NCBI GenBank assembly: GCA_963555705.1
Contig: OY743190.1
Coordinates: 36,376,929 to 36,440,928, forward strand
DNA from: Ligustrum vulgare
Lineage: Eukaryota > Streptophyta > Magnoliopsida > Lamiales > Oleaceae
DNA length: 64,000 bases
Reading direction: 5' to 3'
In this document: positions 30,998 to 42,851 of the stretch, one piece after another
How positions within the stretch are numbered: position 1 is the first letter of the stretch
How the letters are laid out: each line of letters starts with the position of its first letter
The notes under the pieces: generated by a model
Database searches by the model: none
The model's input: only the letters and a program-made list of their open reading frames with translations
Told to the model about the DNA's origin: nothing
Program-made: the position numbers and the translations under genes

Positions 30998-31209
30998 GTA
31001 GACTCATCGCAAATTAATTTAATTTATAAGATGATTAAACACATAAATCCCGGCTCTTTATAAAACGGGCATTGATAGAGCTTCTTTATAAAACGGCTCT
31101 TGATAAAACTCATATTTTGCATTACAGCACGGGACATATTTTGCAAATCATAGGCTCTTTGAAAATAGCTCTTTGAAAACCATATACTTATAAAAACATT
31201 TTAATTATG

Positions 31210-31655
31210 CCAAGCATAATTTCTTTTGAAAGCATAACATAAGATAGGATTGAAATCCTCATAAACATAAGAAGACACAAGAACTTTACCGAACTTAGGT
31301 GGCAAAAATTCTTATGCAGTAAAATCATAATAACAGTAAGTTTTCATCATAACATAGGATAATATCGAAATCCTCATAAACATAAGAATTTTACCGAACT
31401 TAGGTGGCAAGAATTCTTATGTAGTAAGTATACCAAGCATAATTTTCTGAAATTCATAGGGATCAATTGCATCATAACATAAGATAGGATCGAAATCCTC
31501 ATAAACATATGCGACAGGAATTTTACCGAACTTAGGTGGCAAATCCTCATAAACATATGGAAACATAGGAATTTTACCGAACTTCGTGGCAAATCCTCAT
31601 AAACATAGGAGACACAAGAATGTTACCGAACTTAGGTGGCAAGAATTCTTATGTG
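31210..31655. repeat. irregular tandem array in the solo LTR
   Basis: At least five copies of a unit containing AATCCTCATAAACATA and TTACCGAACTTAGGTGGCAA. Spacing varies from about 55 to 110 bases, so the array grew by unequal events. Confidence 0.8.
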
Positions 31656-32099
31656 TAGCGCTACTAAAACTCCGGTCCCCTTAACATATCATAACTTATC
31701 ATATGGGACCCAAAACAATCTTGGTAGATTGATTTCATAGCAATGATCCAAAAAAAACATTTTCGTGAAGCATAGGGTATACTTACTTTTCGTAAAAACA
31801 TAAAGTATATTTTCTTTTCATAAAAAAAAACATACTTACTTTTCATAACAACATAAGGTATATTTACCTTTCATAAAAACATACTTGTTTTTCTTAAAAA
31901 TTGACTTTCACAAGTCACATGACATTCATATGAAATCATAATTTAAATCAATTAATAAGTGCGAGTCTACCTCAAATCCGACGAGTGCAAAGTTGAGCGG
32001 GAATGACTTCAATTTCTTTAAATTCTCCGTACGCTTCGTCTTAGCCAATAAGTCACTTTAGTCTATCGAATATATAGTTCAAAATGATAAATTATATCT

Positions 32100-32400
32100 T
32101 GAGGACTAAAATTGATGTTTTGAAAGTTGAGGGACTAAAATGAATACTTTTGAAAGTTCAGGGACTAAAATAGATACTTTGAAAGTTGAGGGACTAAAAT
32201 GTAAATATTTTTAAAACTTGGGCTTAAAAGTAAATCAGCAGGGACTGAAATAATAGATTTTAAAAATGAAGGGCTGATTAAAACTCATTTAAAACTTAAG
32301 GGCTGAAATTAAAAAGATTTAAAGCTGAAAGGACTGAATTGAAACAAATTAAAACTTCAGGACTAAAGTTGCAAATTTCCGAAAGTTTATTAAAATCAGA
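32100..32400. repeat. GGGACTAAAAT phrase repeats
   Basis: Short degenerate direct repeats (GAAAGTTGAGGGACTAAAAT and variants) about every 45 bases. Comparable phrases, inverted, occur in the 8393 LTR at about 9690-9950. Confidence 0.7.
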
Positions 32401-34356
32401 TTTTTCTTCTTCTCTCTATATTATCGCAAATCAGAGAGAGAGAGTTAGGACGATAGCAGAGACGGCGAGAGGCGATTCAAGCCAAAATCCGACCTTCAGC
32501 CGGTGACTCGCCGGCGCAACACCGGCGCTGGGTGCGGCAAAAGGTGGTTAAATAGGGTTGTCAAGTTTGGGTAGATTTGGTACAAATTTTGGTGCGAAAT
32601 CGAAGAGTGACCCGAGGCTAGGGTTCGCGATTTGGAGTTGCTGATTCACAGTGAAACCGAGGTTAGAGTTCACGGTTTAGGTCGTGATTTCTCCGGCTAC
32701 AATTCCGGTTACTGGCGGCGGTCGAAGGTAAGTATTTGGGCTATTTGATTTGGATGATTGTGGTTTGATTTGTTTCAAAACCGAAATCTGGGATTGGATT
32801 GAGAAATTGCAGTTTAAATGTTGAACTGAAAACTTTGTTTTGGTGGCTTGACAATGGTGGACTTGATGATGGAGAGGGTCATGGTTGCTGTTTGATTCGG
32901 TGATGGTATGGAACTGTTGCAGTAATTGGGTTTGATTTCTGAATTGGTGGTGATTCTGATGGTTGCTGTTTGATGGAGATGGTGGCTTTGCAGTGGTTCA
33001 GCGGCAGTGGATTGCATTGTGGTGGTTCTTGGTTTTGTGCAGTGAGCAAGAATGGGCAGTGAAAATGATGATACAAATTTCTTAGGTGATGGAGCTGCAG
33101 GTTGATGCCAATACGATGATGATTCAGTTTTGGTTGATTTCAAATTGGTTTCAGATTGATATCTATTATTGGTATTTAATTGGGAAAAAGGGATTGAAAG
33201 TAGATCATTGTGGTGATTGTTTATTCTTCTCGAACTTGGTCGACTGAAATGGTGGTGCAGGATATCAGAATTTATAATAATGATATGTTTTGCTGGCTAA
33301 TTAAGAAAAATAGTGGAGAATTAGGTAATGTGAGAGGGTGGAAAATATCACAATTGTTTAATGTGGATTTGATGATGAAATTGGGTCAAGATGAGTTGGA
33401 AATACTTTGTGTGATTGAAGGGAATTTGTGGGTGTATGAATGATAATGATGAAGATGCTTTGATGATGGTATATTGAGGTGGAAAGAATGATAAAGAAGG
33501 AAGAAAAATGTAGGGGACGTGAGTTGTGATGGGGAAGAATATGTATTGATTTGATACTATAGAATATGATAGTGTAGAATTAGGTGTAAAATTATTTGTA
33601 CAAAAATGATGATGTTATTGTGTAAAGAATTGTTGTCTTGGTGTAAAGAAGAAGACATGTGGGCAAATTTGGATTTTAAAAAGATTTTGAATATAATACT
33701 TTGAATAAATAATTAAAATAACATAAATTTTAGAAATTCGGATTTTAATTTAAAATCGAACAAATTCGATATTTCTTGACTTGGCTAGACGAATTCGTCG
33801 CGGCGTTAATTTCAAAACAATGAGTGAAATAGTAGCGACACAATTTTCTAAATATTAAAATAATTATAAAATTGCGTAAAAATCTTGATCGCTACATCAT
33901 CAAACTAATGTACTGACCTATCTTTTTCCTTATTTTCTTGTGTAATTCCTTCTACATTATGATGCCATTTTTTTATTGTCGAAGTATATTGGAAATATGT
34001 GACTTGTGATTTTTAGGTTAAGAATTTGTATATCTCAGGTCTGTGCGCGTGTTGCTTCTTCTTTCTTTGTTAGCACGTAGTTCTAATTTTAAAAAGGTGA
34101 TGGTATGTGTAATACAAGCTAATTGAGGTCAATTTCTATATATTACCGGAGTTGAATTTTAATTTGGTTTAGTGTTTAACTGGGCTTCATGTTGAGGACT
34201 AATGTTGTGTTTGAGCTATTATTTCGTTGTTTCTGTTGTTGATTGCCTTAGCAGTGACAGAATCGACAAGGTATATGGGATTAGCGAGCTTCAATGAGCT
34301 CAATTTTTTTATGAGCATCTCATATGCTAATTTTCTTTTATTGATGTGGTTTTTTT

Positions 34357-34500
34357 AGGTCGATGACCTGGACGAAGTGAGTATTATTAGTTCATTGACC
34401 CTAGGTGATGTTAACTTGGTCCCGGCTTTGGCAGAGGAAACCTCAACATGTGGTCAGCAGATTGAAAAAGAAGTGAAAGATCCTTTTGTTGAAGTTCAGG
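34357..34500 (+). pseudogene. unidentified exon-like fragment
   Basis: After TTTTTTAG, the frame reads VDDLDEVSIISSLTLGDVNL and then CGQQIEKEVKDPFVEVQ, ending at a possible donor. The sequence is protein-like and acidic. Family not recognised. Confidence 0.3.
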
Positions 34501-35681
34501 TCTTGGCATCGGTTCTTTTCTTTTATTTATTAATTTTAATGATTCAAGCAATTATATCTCCTGAGTTTTGGTAGCACGCTTAAAATAAGGAAATAATTTA
34601 TTCTATACAAAGCTATTGATGGACGTTGATCATAGACATGCACGTTGTTAGTTTGTAAAAACTGGAGAAGGAATTGACTTCATATATATGCCTCTAATGC
34701 TTCTTGCTATTTCTGTCTTTTGGGTTGCTTTATTATTGTTTTTTCCTTATTCATTATGTTTTCCACTGTGCTCTTTTAATTCACTTTAAATCAATCATGA
34801 TAGTCTGCTTCTTGGAACTAATTTTATCAAAGTAGAGCAGAGTACCAAGTATAGATTCTTACAAGCTGCAGCTCCCACTTTCTTTTAAGACTTATAAGAA
34901 AATATTATCAGATTAAGTTTGAAAGCTTTGAAATATAGATCATGATCGTCTGTGTTTACTGAATCTCGTTTAAGGAAAGATCAATCCATCCATGCGCCCT
35001 TCCTTTTGGTTATTGGTTGACTGATATCTGGCCTCTATTCATCTGATAATTCTAGAAGCTGTAAATGTTACCTCTTTTCCAGTTTTTGTACCCCTTTTGA
35101 CCTTCGAATCATTTTGTAAAATCAGTTACTTGAGTTGTTCTAAGAGAAAAAAGAAGTTACTTTTAATTGATTGTGAATCTAAGTGCTCGACCTTTCGGAA
35201 TTATCTTGAAAAAAATGTGGAGGAATTCAAGTTTTCAAGCATGCACTTATTGATGCCCTGGCTTCGTAATGGGAGGTCTGTGTAATAATTGTTTTCATAA
35301 TGCAATTGTACTGGAAATTTGAAAATAGACTAAGGAGTTTGGTTATTTGCAGATAAGTGTTATCGTCTCTAAGATTATAATGCAATTGTGGTTAAATTTA
35401 TCAAATTCAGGTTCTTCATCTTAGTCTGGGTAATATTAACTCTGAACTTGATGATGTTTATAATCTCCAGTGGGGTCATCCCCTCACTCAAATTATCAGT
35501 GGTAGTTATACTTTACTAAGCTATATTTTTAGTTTTCTACTAGCATTATTAAAAATATCTATTGTATATATTCATCTTTTATGCATTCTATATTAACATG
35601 AGATATATGAGCATGCTTTTGACTGAGTTTTTTTCAGACCTCTTTAGCTTATGTCGTTGGCTCAAACTTTTTCAATTATGA

Positions 35682-35860
35682 TTGTCTTCATCTGATGTTC
35701 TTGTGGCAGAGAAGGAGGTGGTGCCACAGCCGGAGCTGGTGGTGCAGGAGGCGAAGAATGTCGAGAAACCAGTGGAAAAAGAAATTGAAGGTGAGAAAGA
35801 TGAAGCTCTTGATGAATCTGTTTCATTCAAGGAGGAAAGCAATAAGGTTGATAAAAGCAA
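35682..35860 (+). pseudogene. possible patellin N-terminal fragment
   Basis: The frame contains EKEVVPQPELVV, EKPVEKEIEGEKDEALDESV and SFKEESNKV. Acidic Glu/Lys/Val-rich tails ending in SFKEE(S/T)N are found in plant patellins (SEC14-like membrane-trafficking proteins). Low-complexity sequence makes this weak. Confidence 0.35.
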
Positions 35861-36190
35861 GCACAATGCAAGAGAAAATGATAATATATCTAAATATAAA
35901 ATACCTATAATATGCTTTTCTGATTTGTTAATTACAAAAAATCGGCGCGGTTTCACCTGTGCAAAGCCTATTGTGAATAGCTAGGAAGGTGTTAAAAAGT
36001 AGATATTTTAGCGATTTTATTGATGAAAGATAAAAACTGTTGACATAGCTTATGTTCGATAAAGACATTTTTTTGGTTTAATGAGGTGTTTATGTGAATT
36101 TGACATAATTTGTCCTTTTTAATTTATACTTTATTTTGTACTTTGTTCATTGATACTTCCTATTGCAAACAAACATAAAGATAATGCCAT

Positions 36191-36216
36191 CTGTGCATCG
36201 CACGAGTATATACTAG
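36191..36216 (+). other. Helitron B 3' terminus
   Basis: GTGC-ATC-GCAC hairpin with GAG, then TATATACTAG followed by T; same architecture as the end at 27365. Confidence 0.75.
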
Positions 36217-36317
36217 TATATATAAGTAGAATAGCCGTTACAAAAATATACACATAGTTTCCCGTCAAAAAAAACTTTCTAATTTTGGAATTTTTTTGCT
36301 AAAAAGTAGTATATTAA
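36217..36317 (+). mobile_element. 5' stub of a third Helitron (C)
   Basis: Immediately after CTAG the sequence reads TATATATAAGTAGAATAG with GTTTCCCG about 45 bases on, as at the starts of A and B. It is cut off at about 36318, where Tat polyprotein coding begins. Confidence 0.5.
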
Positions 36318-36318
36318 A

Positions 36319-37255
36319 GAGGCTGTTAGCTCGGTGTTGGTCAGAGAGGAGGATGGAAATCAGCTCCCAGTATATTATGTGAGCAAAGCCATGCTGGATG
36401 CCGAGACACGCTACCCAGATATGGAGAAACTTGCTCTCTCGTTAATCACAACCTCTCGCAAACTTCGTCCCTACTTTCAGGCACACTCCATACGCGTGCT
36501 CACCAACTTTCCCATGAGATAAGTGTTGCAAAAACTAGACGTATCTGGGAGGTTACTGAAATGGGTGATAGAGATCAGCCAGTTCGACCTACATTATGCG
36601 CCTCGGACCGCTGTAAAGGGTCAAGCGTTGGTGGACTTCGTAGTCGAATTCACACATCCACCGGAGGTCGAGATGGTTGATAACACAGATGACAGCCAAG
36701 AGTGGAAATTGTTCGTTGATGGTCCTTGGCTGAGGGACGATCCAGTGCGGGAAAATTGTTAATAAGCCCAGAGGGGTTTAAGCTACACAGTGCGATCCGC
36801 TTTGAATTCAAAGCCTCAAACAACGTTGCTGAGTACGAGGCGTTATTAGCTGGGCTAAGACTTGCAAAAGCTTTGAAGATTAGGTCCGTAGTGGAAAATA
36901 GCGATTCCCAGCTCGTTGTGAGTCAATTCAATGGGCAATTTTCTACCAAAGAACCTTCTATGGTCGCTTACTTGAAGAAAGTAAGAGATTTGGCTGTGCA
37001 CTTCAAAAAAATGGAGTTACAGCACATCCCCAGAACAGAAAATTCCAACGCCGATGCTTTGTCCAAACTAGCAAGTAGCAGTGATTCAGAGCTACATAAT
37101 CTAATTTCAGTTGAGCACATGTTGACTTCTTCTATTGAGCCAGGACCGGAGATTTTGGCAGTAGAAGAAGAGGGATCCTGGATGAATCCCCTGATCGCAT
37201 ATTTGAAGCATCAGACAGTGCCAAACGAGCCAGAGGCAGCTCGGCAATTGCAAAA
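36319..37255 (+). pseudogene. Tat RNase H plus archaeal-type RNase H (aRH)
   Basis: The first open piece (to 36522) reads VYYVSKAMLDAETRYP and MEKLALSLITTSRKLRPYFQ, the end of the RT-linked RNase H, and stops where the frame should go on (VLQKLDVSGRLLKW). The second piece ends in EWKLFVDG, the first catalytic Asp of the additional aRH. A frameshift near 36740 leads to LLISPEGFKLHSAIRFEFKA, NNVAEYEALLAGLRLAKAL (Glu), NSDSQLVV (Asp) and TENSNADALSKLAS (final Asp). Dual RNase H is specific to Tat elements. Confidence 0.88.
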
Positions 37256-38412
37256 ATATGTTTCGAATTTCGTACTCTTGGATGACCTACTTTATAAACA
37301 GAGTTACACCCCCTTTACTGAGATGTGTGGGGCCAGAGGAAGGACGGTATGTAATGAGAGAAATCCATGAAGGCATGTGTGGAAACCATGTCGGGGCGTT
37401 ATCGCTGGCTCGAAAAGCCCTTAAACAGGGGTATTTTTGGCCTACTATGCGAAAGGACTCCCACGACTTCGTGCGCAAGTGCGATAAATTCCAAAGACAT
37501 GCAACCATACCACATCAGCCACATCACAAGCTAATTGTGGTGACTAGCCCCTGACCTTTCGCGAAGTGGGGGGTCGATATTATTGGTCCTATGCCTAGGG
37601 GTGCTGGTAATAATTGCTTTGTGATAGTAGCAATTGACTACTTCACCAAGTGGGTCGAGGCGGAACCTCTGATGAGAATCACCGAGGCCAACACCACCAA
37701 GTTCATTTGGAAGAATGTCATATGCCGGTTCGTAATACCACACTCACTGGTTAGTGACAATGCAAAATAGTTTAAAAACAGGAGCGTAGATGAGCTGTGC
37801 GACAATTTGGGAATTAAGAAACTGTTCTCATCTCCACACCACCCACGGGCTAACGGACAGGTCGAAGCTGTAAACAAGACCATAAAAAATACCCTGAAAA
37901 GGAAGCTGAAGTCCAAAAAGGGTGCATGGGTAGATGAACTCCCACAAGTACTATTGGCACTTCGAACCACTTCGCACACCGTTACTGGAGAAACACCTTT
38001 CTCATTGGCATATGGAGTCGAGGCGGTATGTCCCGTTGAAATTGGGACCCCTTCGCTTCGTCAAATCCATTACGACGAAGTGAGAAACGAAGAAGCACAA
38101 AGGGCCAGTTTGGATTTTCTTATGGAAAAACGGAGTGATTCCCAAGCAGTGATGGCCAGGTACCAGAAAAAGATGGCTCGATACTACAACAAAAGAGTGA
38201 AAAGTCGACGCTTTAATATTGGGGACTTAGTCCTTAAAAAGGCTCTTCCTTCAACTCAGGAACCAGGAGTAGGGACTTTAGGTCCTAACCAGGAAGGCCC
38301 TTACAAAGTCCTTGCCGAGGTGGTACCCGGAATGTACATGATTGATGACCTATCTGGAGTACCTCTATGTAATCCTTGGAACATGGACCACCTTCGTCGC
38401 TATTTTCAATGA
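37256..38412 (+). pseudogene. Tat integrase
   Basis: The zinc domain reads EGMCGNHVGALSLARKALKQ, YFWPTM and KCDKFQRHA; the last Cys of CxxC is Phe. The core follows: KWGVDIIGPMPRG (Asp), then LVSDNAK-stop-F (second Asp followed by a TAG at 37768-37770, as from CAG). The last open frame (37807-38412) has ANGQVEAVNKTIK with the catalytic Glu, TPFSLAYGVEAVCPVEI and the C-terminal domain ending DHLRRYFQ. At least two stops and one frame change. Confidence 0.9.
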
Positions 38413-39151
38413 ATCAAATTCCTCCTCGATGATTGCAGCATTATCATGTGATTTTATAAAGTCATAGGCGAATTACGTTGAAGATTATACCAATTACTAA
38501 TTAGATAAACATAATGGATAAACGCAGATTCCAAGATTGCTTTGGTTATATCACCATACATCCACTCTATGCATGAAATTTGTTAAAAACAAGGGACTCT
38601 TATAAGCCCACACTGCGATCACTACGTAAGAATTGAGTGTGTTAGCACCATAAAAGAGTTAGTACAACCAAAATTGTGTATACAGATCTTACAAAGTGTG
38701 ACTTAGATACGTTCAAATGTTTGTCAAAATCAGATCTAACTGGTAAACATAAATGCCTAAAACCACTCAGATCTGAGGGACTATACTCAATAACCATGCA
38801 ATACGTTTAAGAGGCATTTGTTTGAGAGGCATTTGTTTGAAAGGCATTTGCGTTTGGAAGCATTCAAGTTTAACCAAATGTGGTCATATAAACTAAAACT
38901 CTTGGACATAATCAGACCTAACCAAGCAAACGCGAAGGCCTTGGGCCACTTTAGTCCGAGGAACTGTACACTTAGTATCTTTACAAGATATTTACAAAAC
39001 GTTGGTGTTTGGAAGCATTCGCACTTAGACAAATAAGAACATGCAAACTAAGGCATTAAACTCAACATGGAAAATCATCGCATTTGAAAAGATAAAATAT
39101 ATACAAATTGAATGAATATTACATTCACAATATCAGGTGCCGGAGCACTTA

Positions 39152-39187
<36 letters not shown>

Positions 39188-39190
39188 CAA
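38413..39190. other. Tat spacer between pol and the antisense ORF
   Basis: No coding frame. It contains three copies of GAGGCATTTGTTTGA-like sequence at 38811-38855 and a run of 33 A at 39153-39185, which on the reverse strand lies just past the end of the antisense ORF. Confidence 0.6.
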
Positions 39191-42000
39191 CAATAAGGCA
39201 AATACAGAAGGGGATTATTGCGGAGGGACATCTTCTGAAGAGCCTTTGCTAGATGCATCCAGTGGATCCGCAGGAGCATCTTAAGGCTCGGGGTACAACG
39301 CTTCAATGGAGGACAGGTCCAAAGTCGGAAAAGCTTCCTTCACGTCCCCCAAAGTCATCCTAGCCCCTAAGTTCCCAAAGACCCTCTGCATAGCCTCGTA
39401 CTCTGGGTCTCTTCAGAAGTGTCTTTGAAGTTCTGGATAGCCTCAGACACTCTGGTACTTAAAGCATTCTCCACCCTGTCGTGACAGTCTGCTCCAGAAC
39501 CTTAGTGATCCTCGTTTGCGTATGCCTTTCCAAAGAGGCAATGTCCTCCTCTGCCTTCCTCCTGGCTTCCACCTCTCTCTCCAATTTTTTGCTGGCTGCT
39601 GCTACCTCGGCCCCTAGCTTAGAGTTGGCTGCATTAGCTGCGGACAAAGCTTCAGAGGTGATTGACTGCGCTCGGTTGGAATTATCTAATTTTTTGCATA
39701 GAGCCGCCAAGTCTGATTCAGAGGACCGGAGGTCATGCTTCAGTTTATCATTCTCCTCCTGGAGGCGCTTCGTATTAGCCCTCTCTTCTGAGGAAGATTT
39801 ATGGGCTATGGATAGTTGAGCCTTGAGGCCATTGATCTCCTTGAGGATGTTGTCTGCATGGCGGAGAGCAGTCTCAGCGTCCTTCTTGTCCCGTTCCGCT
39901 ACCTCCACGGAGGACTCTACCTCGTCAATAAGGGCCAGAGCTCTAGCGTTCATGGCCTTGGCAGCAAGTAGCTTCCGAGACGGAGTGGCACTTGAGGAGA
40001 AAGCAGCCCAACCCTCTGTCCAAAAATGCTTAGTGATTAAGGCCGCCATGGCAGGAGGTAACATCCCTGGGGAGTCAAATAAAGTAGGGCTAAAGGTAAC
40101 ATCCCTGGGGATAACACTGGCTATAATGCACTTCAGCTCTTTTGCCCCCTCAGGCGTCACCTCATAAGCTAGATCAGGGAGGGACACGGATGGCTCATCC
40201 TCCAAGTCTCCAATCATTGGTGGTGGAGGTGCAGAGGTGGATTCCTTGCCCTTAACTCTTCTGAGCCTCTTCAAGGGGGCGGGTTCCTCCTCATGTGCAT
40301 GCTCAAATATGTCCTCGGGCAAGGAAGGTGGCACCGAGGCATCCTTAGTCTCCCTCTCCCTTTTGGATCCGCCTCTATCCGACATTTTCCCCTTCCCTTT
40401 GGCAATGCCTCTTGCAGGATCTGCCTCCCTTTCCATGCTGGGCTGTTGGGGACCCACTGGAAGCAGAATGGACGGTGGCAGTAGGGCTGGAAGAGGGCCC
40501 TGAAGTTGGGCTATAGACGCCTCAGACACTTCCTTTGCCATCCCAACTTGCAGGTTGGCCAGGACCGTTTTCTGCATTCTTTCAGTTTCGTTGCCGTGGC
40601 GCAGGGCAGGAGGGATCTTTTTAGCTATGAGACCCTTTAAAGAAATCTTGGGAAATTCCTTGGAACCTAGCAAGAAAAAGAGGAAATGGGGTTACGAACA
40701 GAAAAAGCATAAGATTTAACAGCAATAGGGAAACGAACTTACTCATGGCTCGTATAAGACCATGTTTAACAAATAACTAGTTCTATTGGATGACCCCCTG
40801 GAAAGTTCCCTTGTACGCAAACAAGCGCCTTACTGTCGCTAGATCTGTGTCGGGGAGGAGGCGGGCAAAAGTGTCCCCTTCCGTAAACAACCGACGACAT
40901 GTTAGTAAGTAGCCAAGGAAAATGAATGGAAATAAAAGAGCAAAATATGCATGACACTTAAAGACTCTAAAACAAGTATAAGACTCACTAGGTATGGAAA
41001 GAGTTCGGGGAACTGTAATTTCTGGACTAAGGTCCACAGGGGAACTCTGGCACTCCCCAGCAACCCAGAACCACTGGTTCCTCCAGTTCTTTATTGAGGT
41101 GGGGTGACCGGTGATAACAGGAGGATAAGAGCCCCTGGGAGACAAGTAATACCAATCCTTGACGTCCGACCTCACGTCTCTCTCCCTTCTAACTGATTTC
41201 TTCAAAGTATAGAGAGTGTGAATGATGTGCAGTGAGATGGGATAATCAGGTTTGACCTCTTGCCACACCAACCAAGTGCCCACGCCTGTGTCCAGAAATT
41301 GGGTGCCAGCTGGTAGGGGCACATGTTATAGCTCCTAAGCAACGCCCTGAAGAAGGGGTGCAGGAGGAGCCTCATCCCACAAGAAAGGGCATCGTAGCAT
41401 AGGGCCGCTTGGCCTGGAGGAGGGCTGCAAGGTCGGCAGGAATGTGTAGGGTGCACCAATTGGACCCCTTCTGGAAGCCTAAATTTTGCTGAAGCCCAGG
41501 CCAAATCAACCATTCGGATTTCAGTAGCAATCTCACTGCTATCCCATGACACTGGGTTTGGATCGGGATCAACGTGGTAGTCCGAAACTTTGTTAACCTG
41601 GTCAACCCAATCCTCTACTTGGGAAATATCCTCTGCAGTCAGACCCAACTCTTCCCTATGTGCCCTAAACGGGGCCCTAACGATTAAGCGAAGGTCCTGG
41701 TGACCTGAAGAAGAGCCTACCGCCTCTTCTCTCCCCAAATCCCTGTCTCGTTTGCTCCGAAGCTCTCTCAAAGATGCCTCCTCCTCGGATGACAGATGAG
41801 CCATGTAGTTCTGATGTTTTTCTTCTTCGCTGTCAGAATCACTCAAACAAATTATGCCACTGATTTTCCTATTTCTCCTCTTAATCTGCTCCCTAAAGAA
41901 GCGGGAACTAAAAATCGATAAAGAGATGGGGCAGAAACCTCTGACGGGAACTGCCATTGCTAACATTTCCTGTGAACCTGTTCCCCAAACTCTTTCCATT
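39191..42000 (-). pseudogene. Tat antisense ORF (aORF), copy 1, with a gypsy-type-transposon domain and coiled coil
   Basis: Reverse strand, several exon-like pieces. The first (41999-about 41290) has an acidic SDSDSEEE segment, AWASAKFRLPEG and GMRLLLHPFFRALLRSYN, QLAPNFWTQ, the core of the plant domain annotated as putative gypsy-type transposon (PF04195). A frameshift follows; the next frame (41322-about 40990) continues GTWLVWQEVKPDYPIS, WYYLSPRG. After intron-like gaps, 40673-39459 encodes 404 residues: a basic KGKGKMSDRGGSKRERE region and, from about residue 260, a long heptad-rich coiled coil. Further C-terminal codons continue after a break at 39459. Function is not known; the position antisense to the 3' part of the element is typical for Tat. 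Confidence 0.75.
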
Positions 42001-42840
42001 TTTTCTTTTGTTTTAAAGACGGGTCAGACTAATCAAAAGAAAAAGCAAAGTGCAAAAACAAAATTTTCAAACCCACAATGAGAAACTAAAAATAGAAAAG
42101 TCTCGCATATATAGAGACCAAGAAATTTACCTTCAAAGAACGAACGCTTGAAATTGTGCACTTGGAATGAAGAACTCGCCAATAAAAGCTGTGGAACGTT
42201 AAGGGCGTGTGCTGGGTAGAAAACCCTTGAAGAGAAGACTCGAAATTCGCAAGAAAGAGAAAAACGGTACAAACATTCACGAGAGTGTTGCTGCAAAGAT
42301 TCTGAGAAAATGGTAAAGGGGAAATAATGAAATGAAGGAGGATTTATAGGGATCACAATGATCTGGATTCCTTGGTTTCTGTGAGCTGTATGATTAATGT
42401 GGTTAACCCATGTTTCTTGGGGAATGGGCTAATCAAAGCGCCAGCCGTCAAAGGGAGAGACAAAACCGTTCAGCTACCACAGTGAGTACCACGCGTTGTA
42501 AAATGCCACTCCCATCACCTTTTATATATTTCTTGGGAACCAACGTCAATAACCCCCCTTTTCATTAAATACTCCGCCTAAGATACGCGCTAGTGCGTCC
42601 CCAACCTTCATTCAGGAGAGAAAAGCCGAAGTAGGAGGTTGGCTATACCATGAATCCAAACTTCACATAAGACATGACATTCCTGACCCCAAAAAATTGC
42701 TGCGCTACATAACGACTCCCAGCTAGCGGATGGCAGAGCAAGTGCAAAATGTTGGATGTAGCAAGCGATGAAACTGGGATAAGGTTATTGTCGCGAAATC
42801 ACGACAAATTCTATCCGCCCATGAATGACCACATCGGATT

Positions 42841-42851
42841 TGAGGGACTAG
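42841..42851 (+). promoter_or_regulatory. polypurine tract of the Tat element
   Basis: TGAGGGACTAG before TGTTGAGATC; the identical 11-mer precedes the 3' LTR at 51742. Confidence 0.7.

Larger units (their letters stand above)
30607..33896 (+). mobile_element. solo LTR, 3290 bp, TGTAGCG family (TSD TCATC)
   Basis: Termini TGTAGCGCCCCGAGTTC and CTTGATCGCTACA give a 7-bp TGTAGCG/CGCTACA inverted pair. Perfect duplications TCATC lie at 30602-30606 and 33897-33901. No coding region is seen. Features along it: a stem-loop (30972-30997), an irregular tandem array (31210-31655), repeats of GGACTAAAAT (32100-32400), then a GC-richer leader-like segment (32430-32760). The size and start suggest a long-LTR gypsy lineage such as Tekay, but the lineage is not established. 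Confidence 0.85.
27366..36216 (+). mobile_element. non-autonomous Helitron B with captured gene fragments and a nested solo LTR
   Basis: It starts directly at the CTAG of Helitron A: CTAGTTAATATATAATAGG, then GTTTCCCGC at 27413-27421, the same subterminal layout as A. It ends with TGTGCATCGCACGAG, TATATACTAG and T at 36191-36217. After subtraction of the 3.3 kb solo LTR it is about 5.6 kb. It carries parts of HD-Zip and trehalose-6-phosphate synthase genes and other exon-like pieces. No Rep/helicase. Because the initial TC is missing, the 5' boundary is inferred from homology to A. Confidence 0.65.

Noticed and set aside
39481..40503. Long plus-strand open frames opposite the antisense ORF
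   Set aside because: They are shadows of the coiled-coil coding strand; the reverse strand carries the recognisable features and matches the second copy at 49059-50880.
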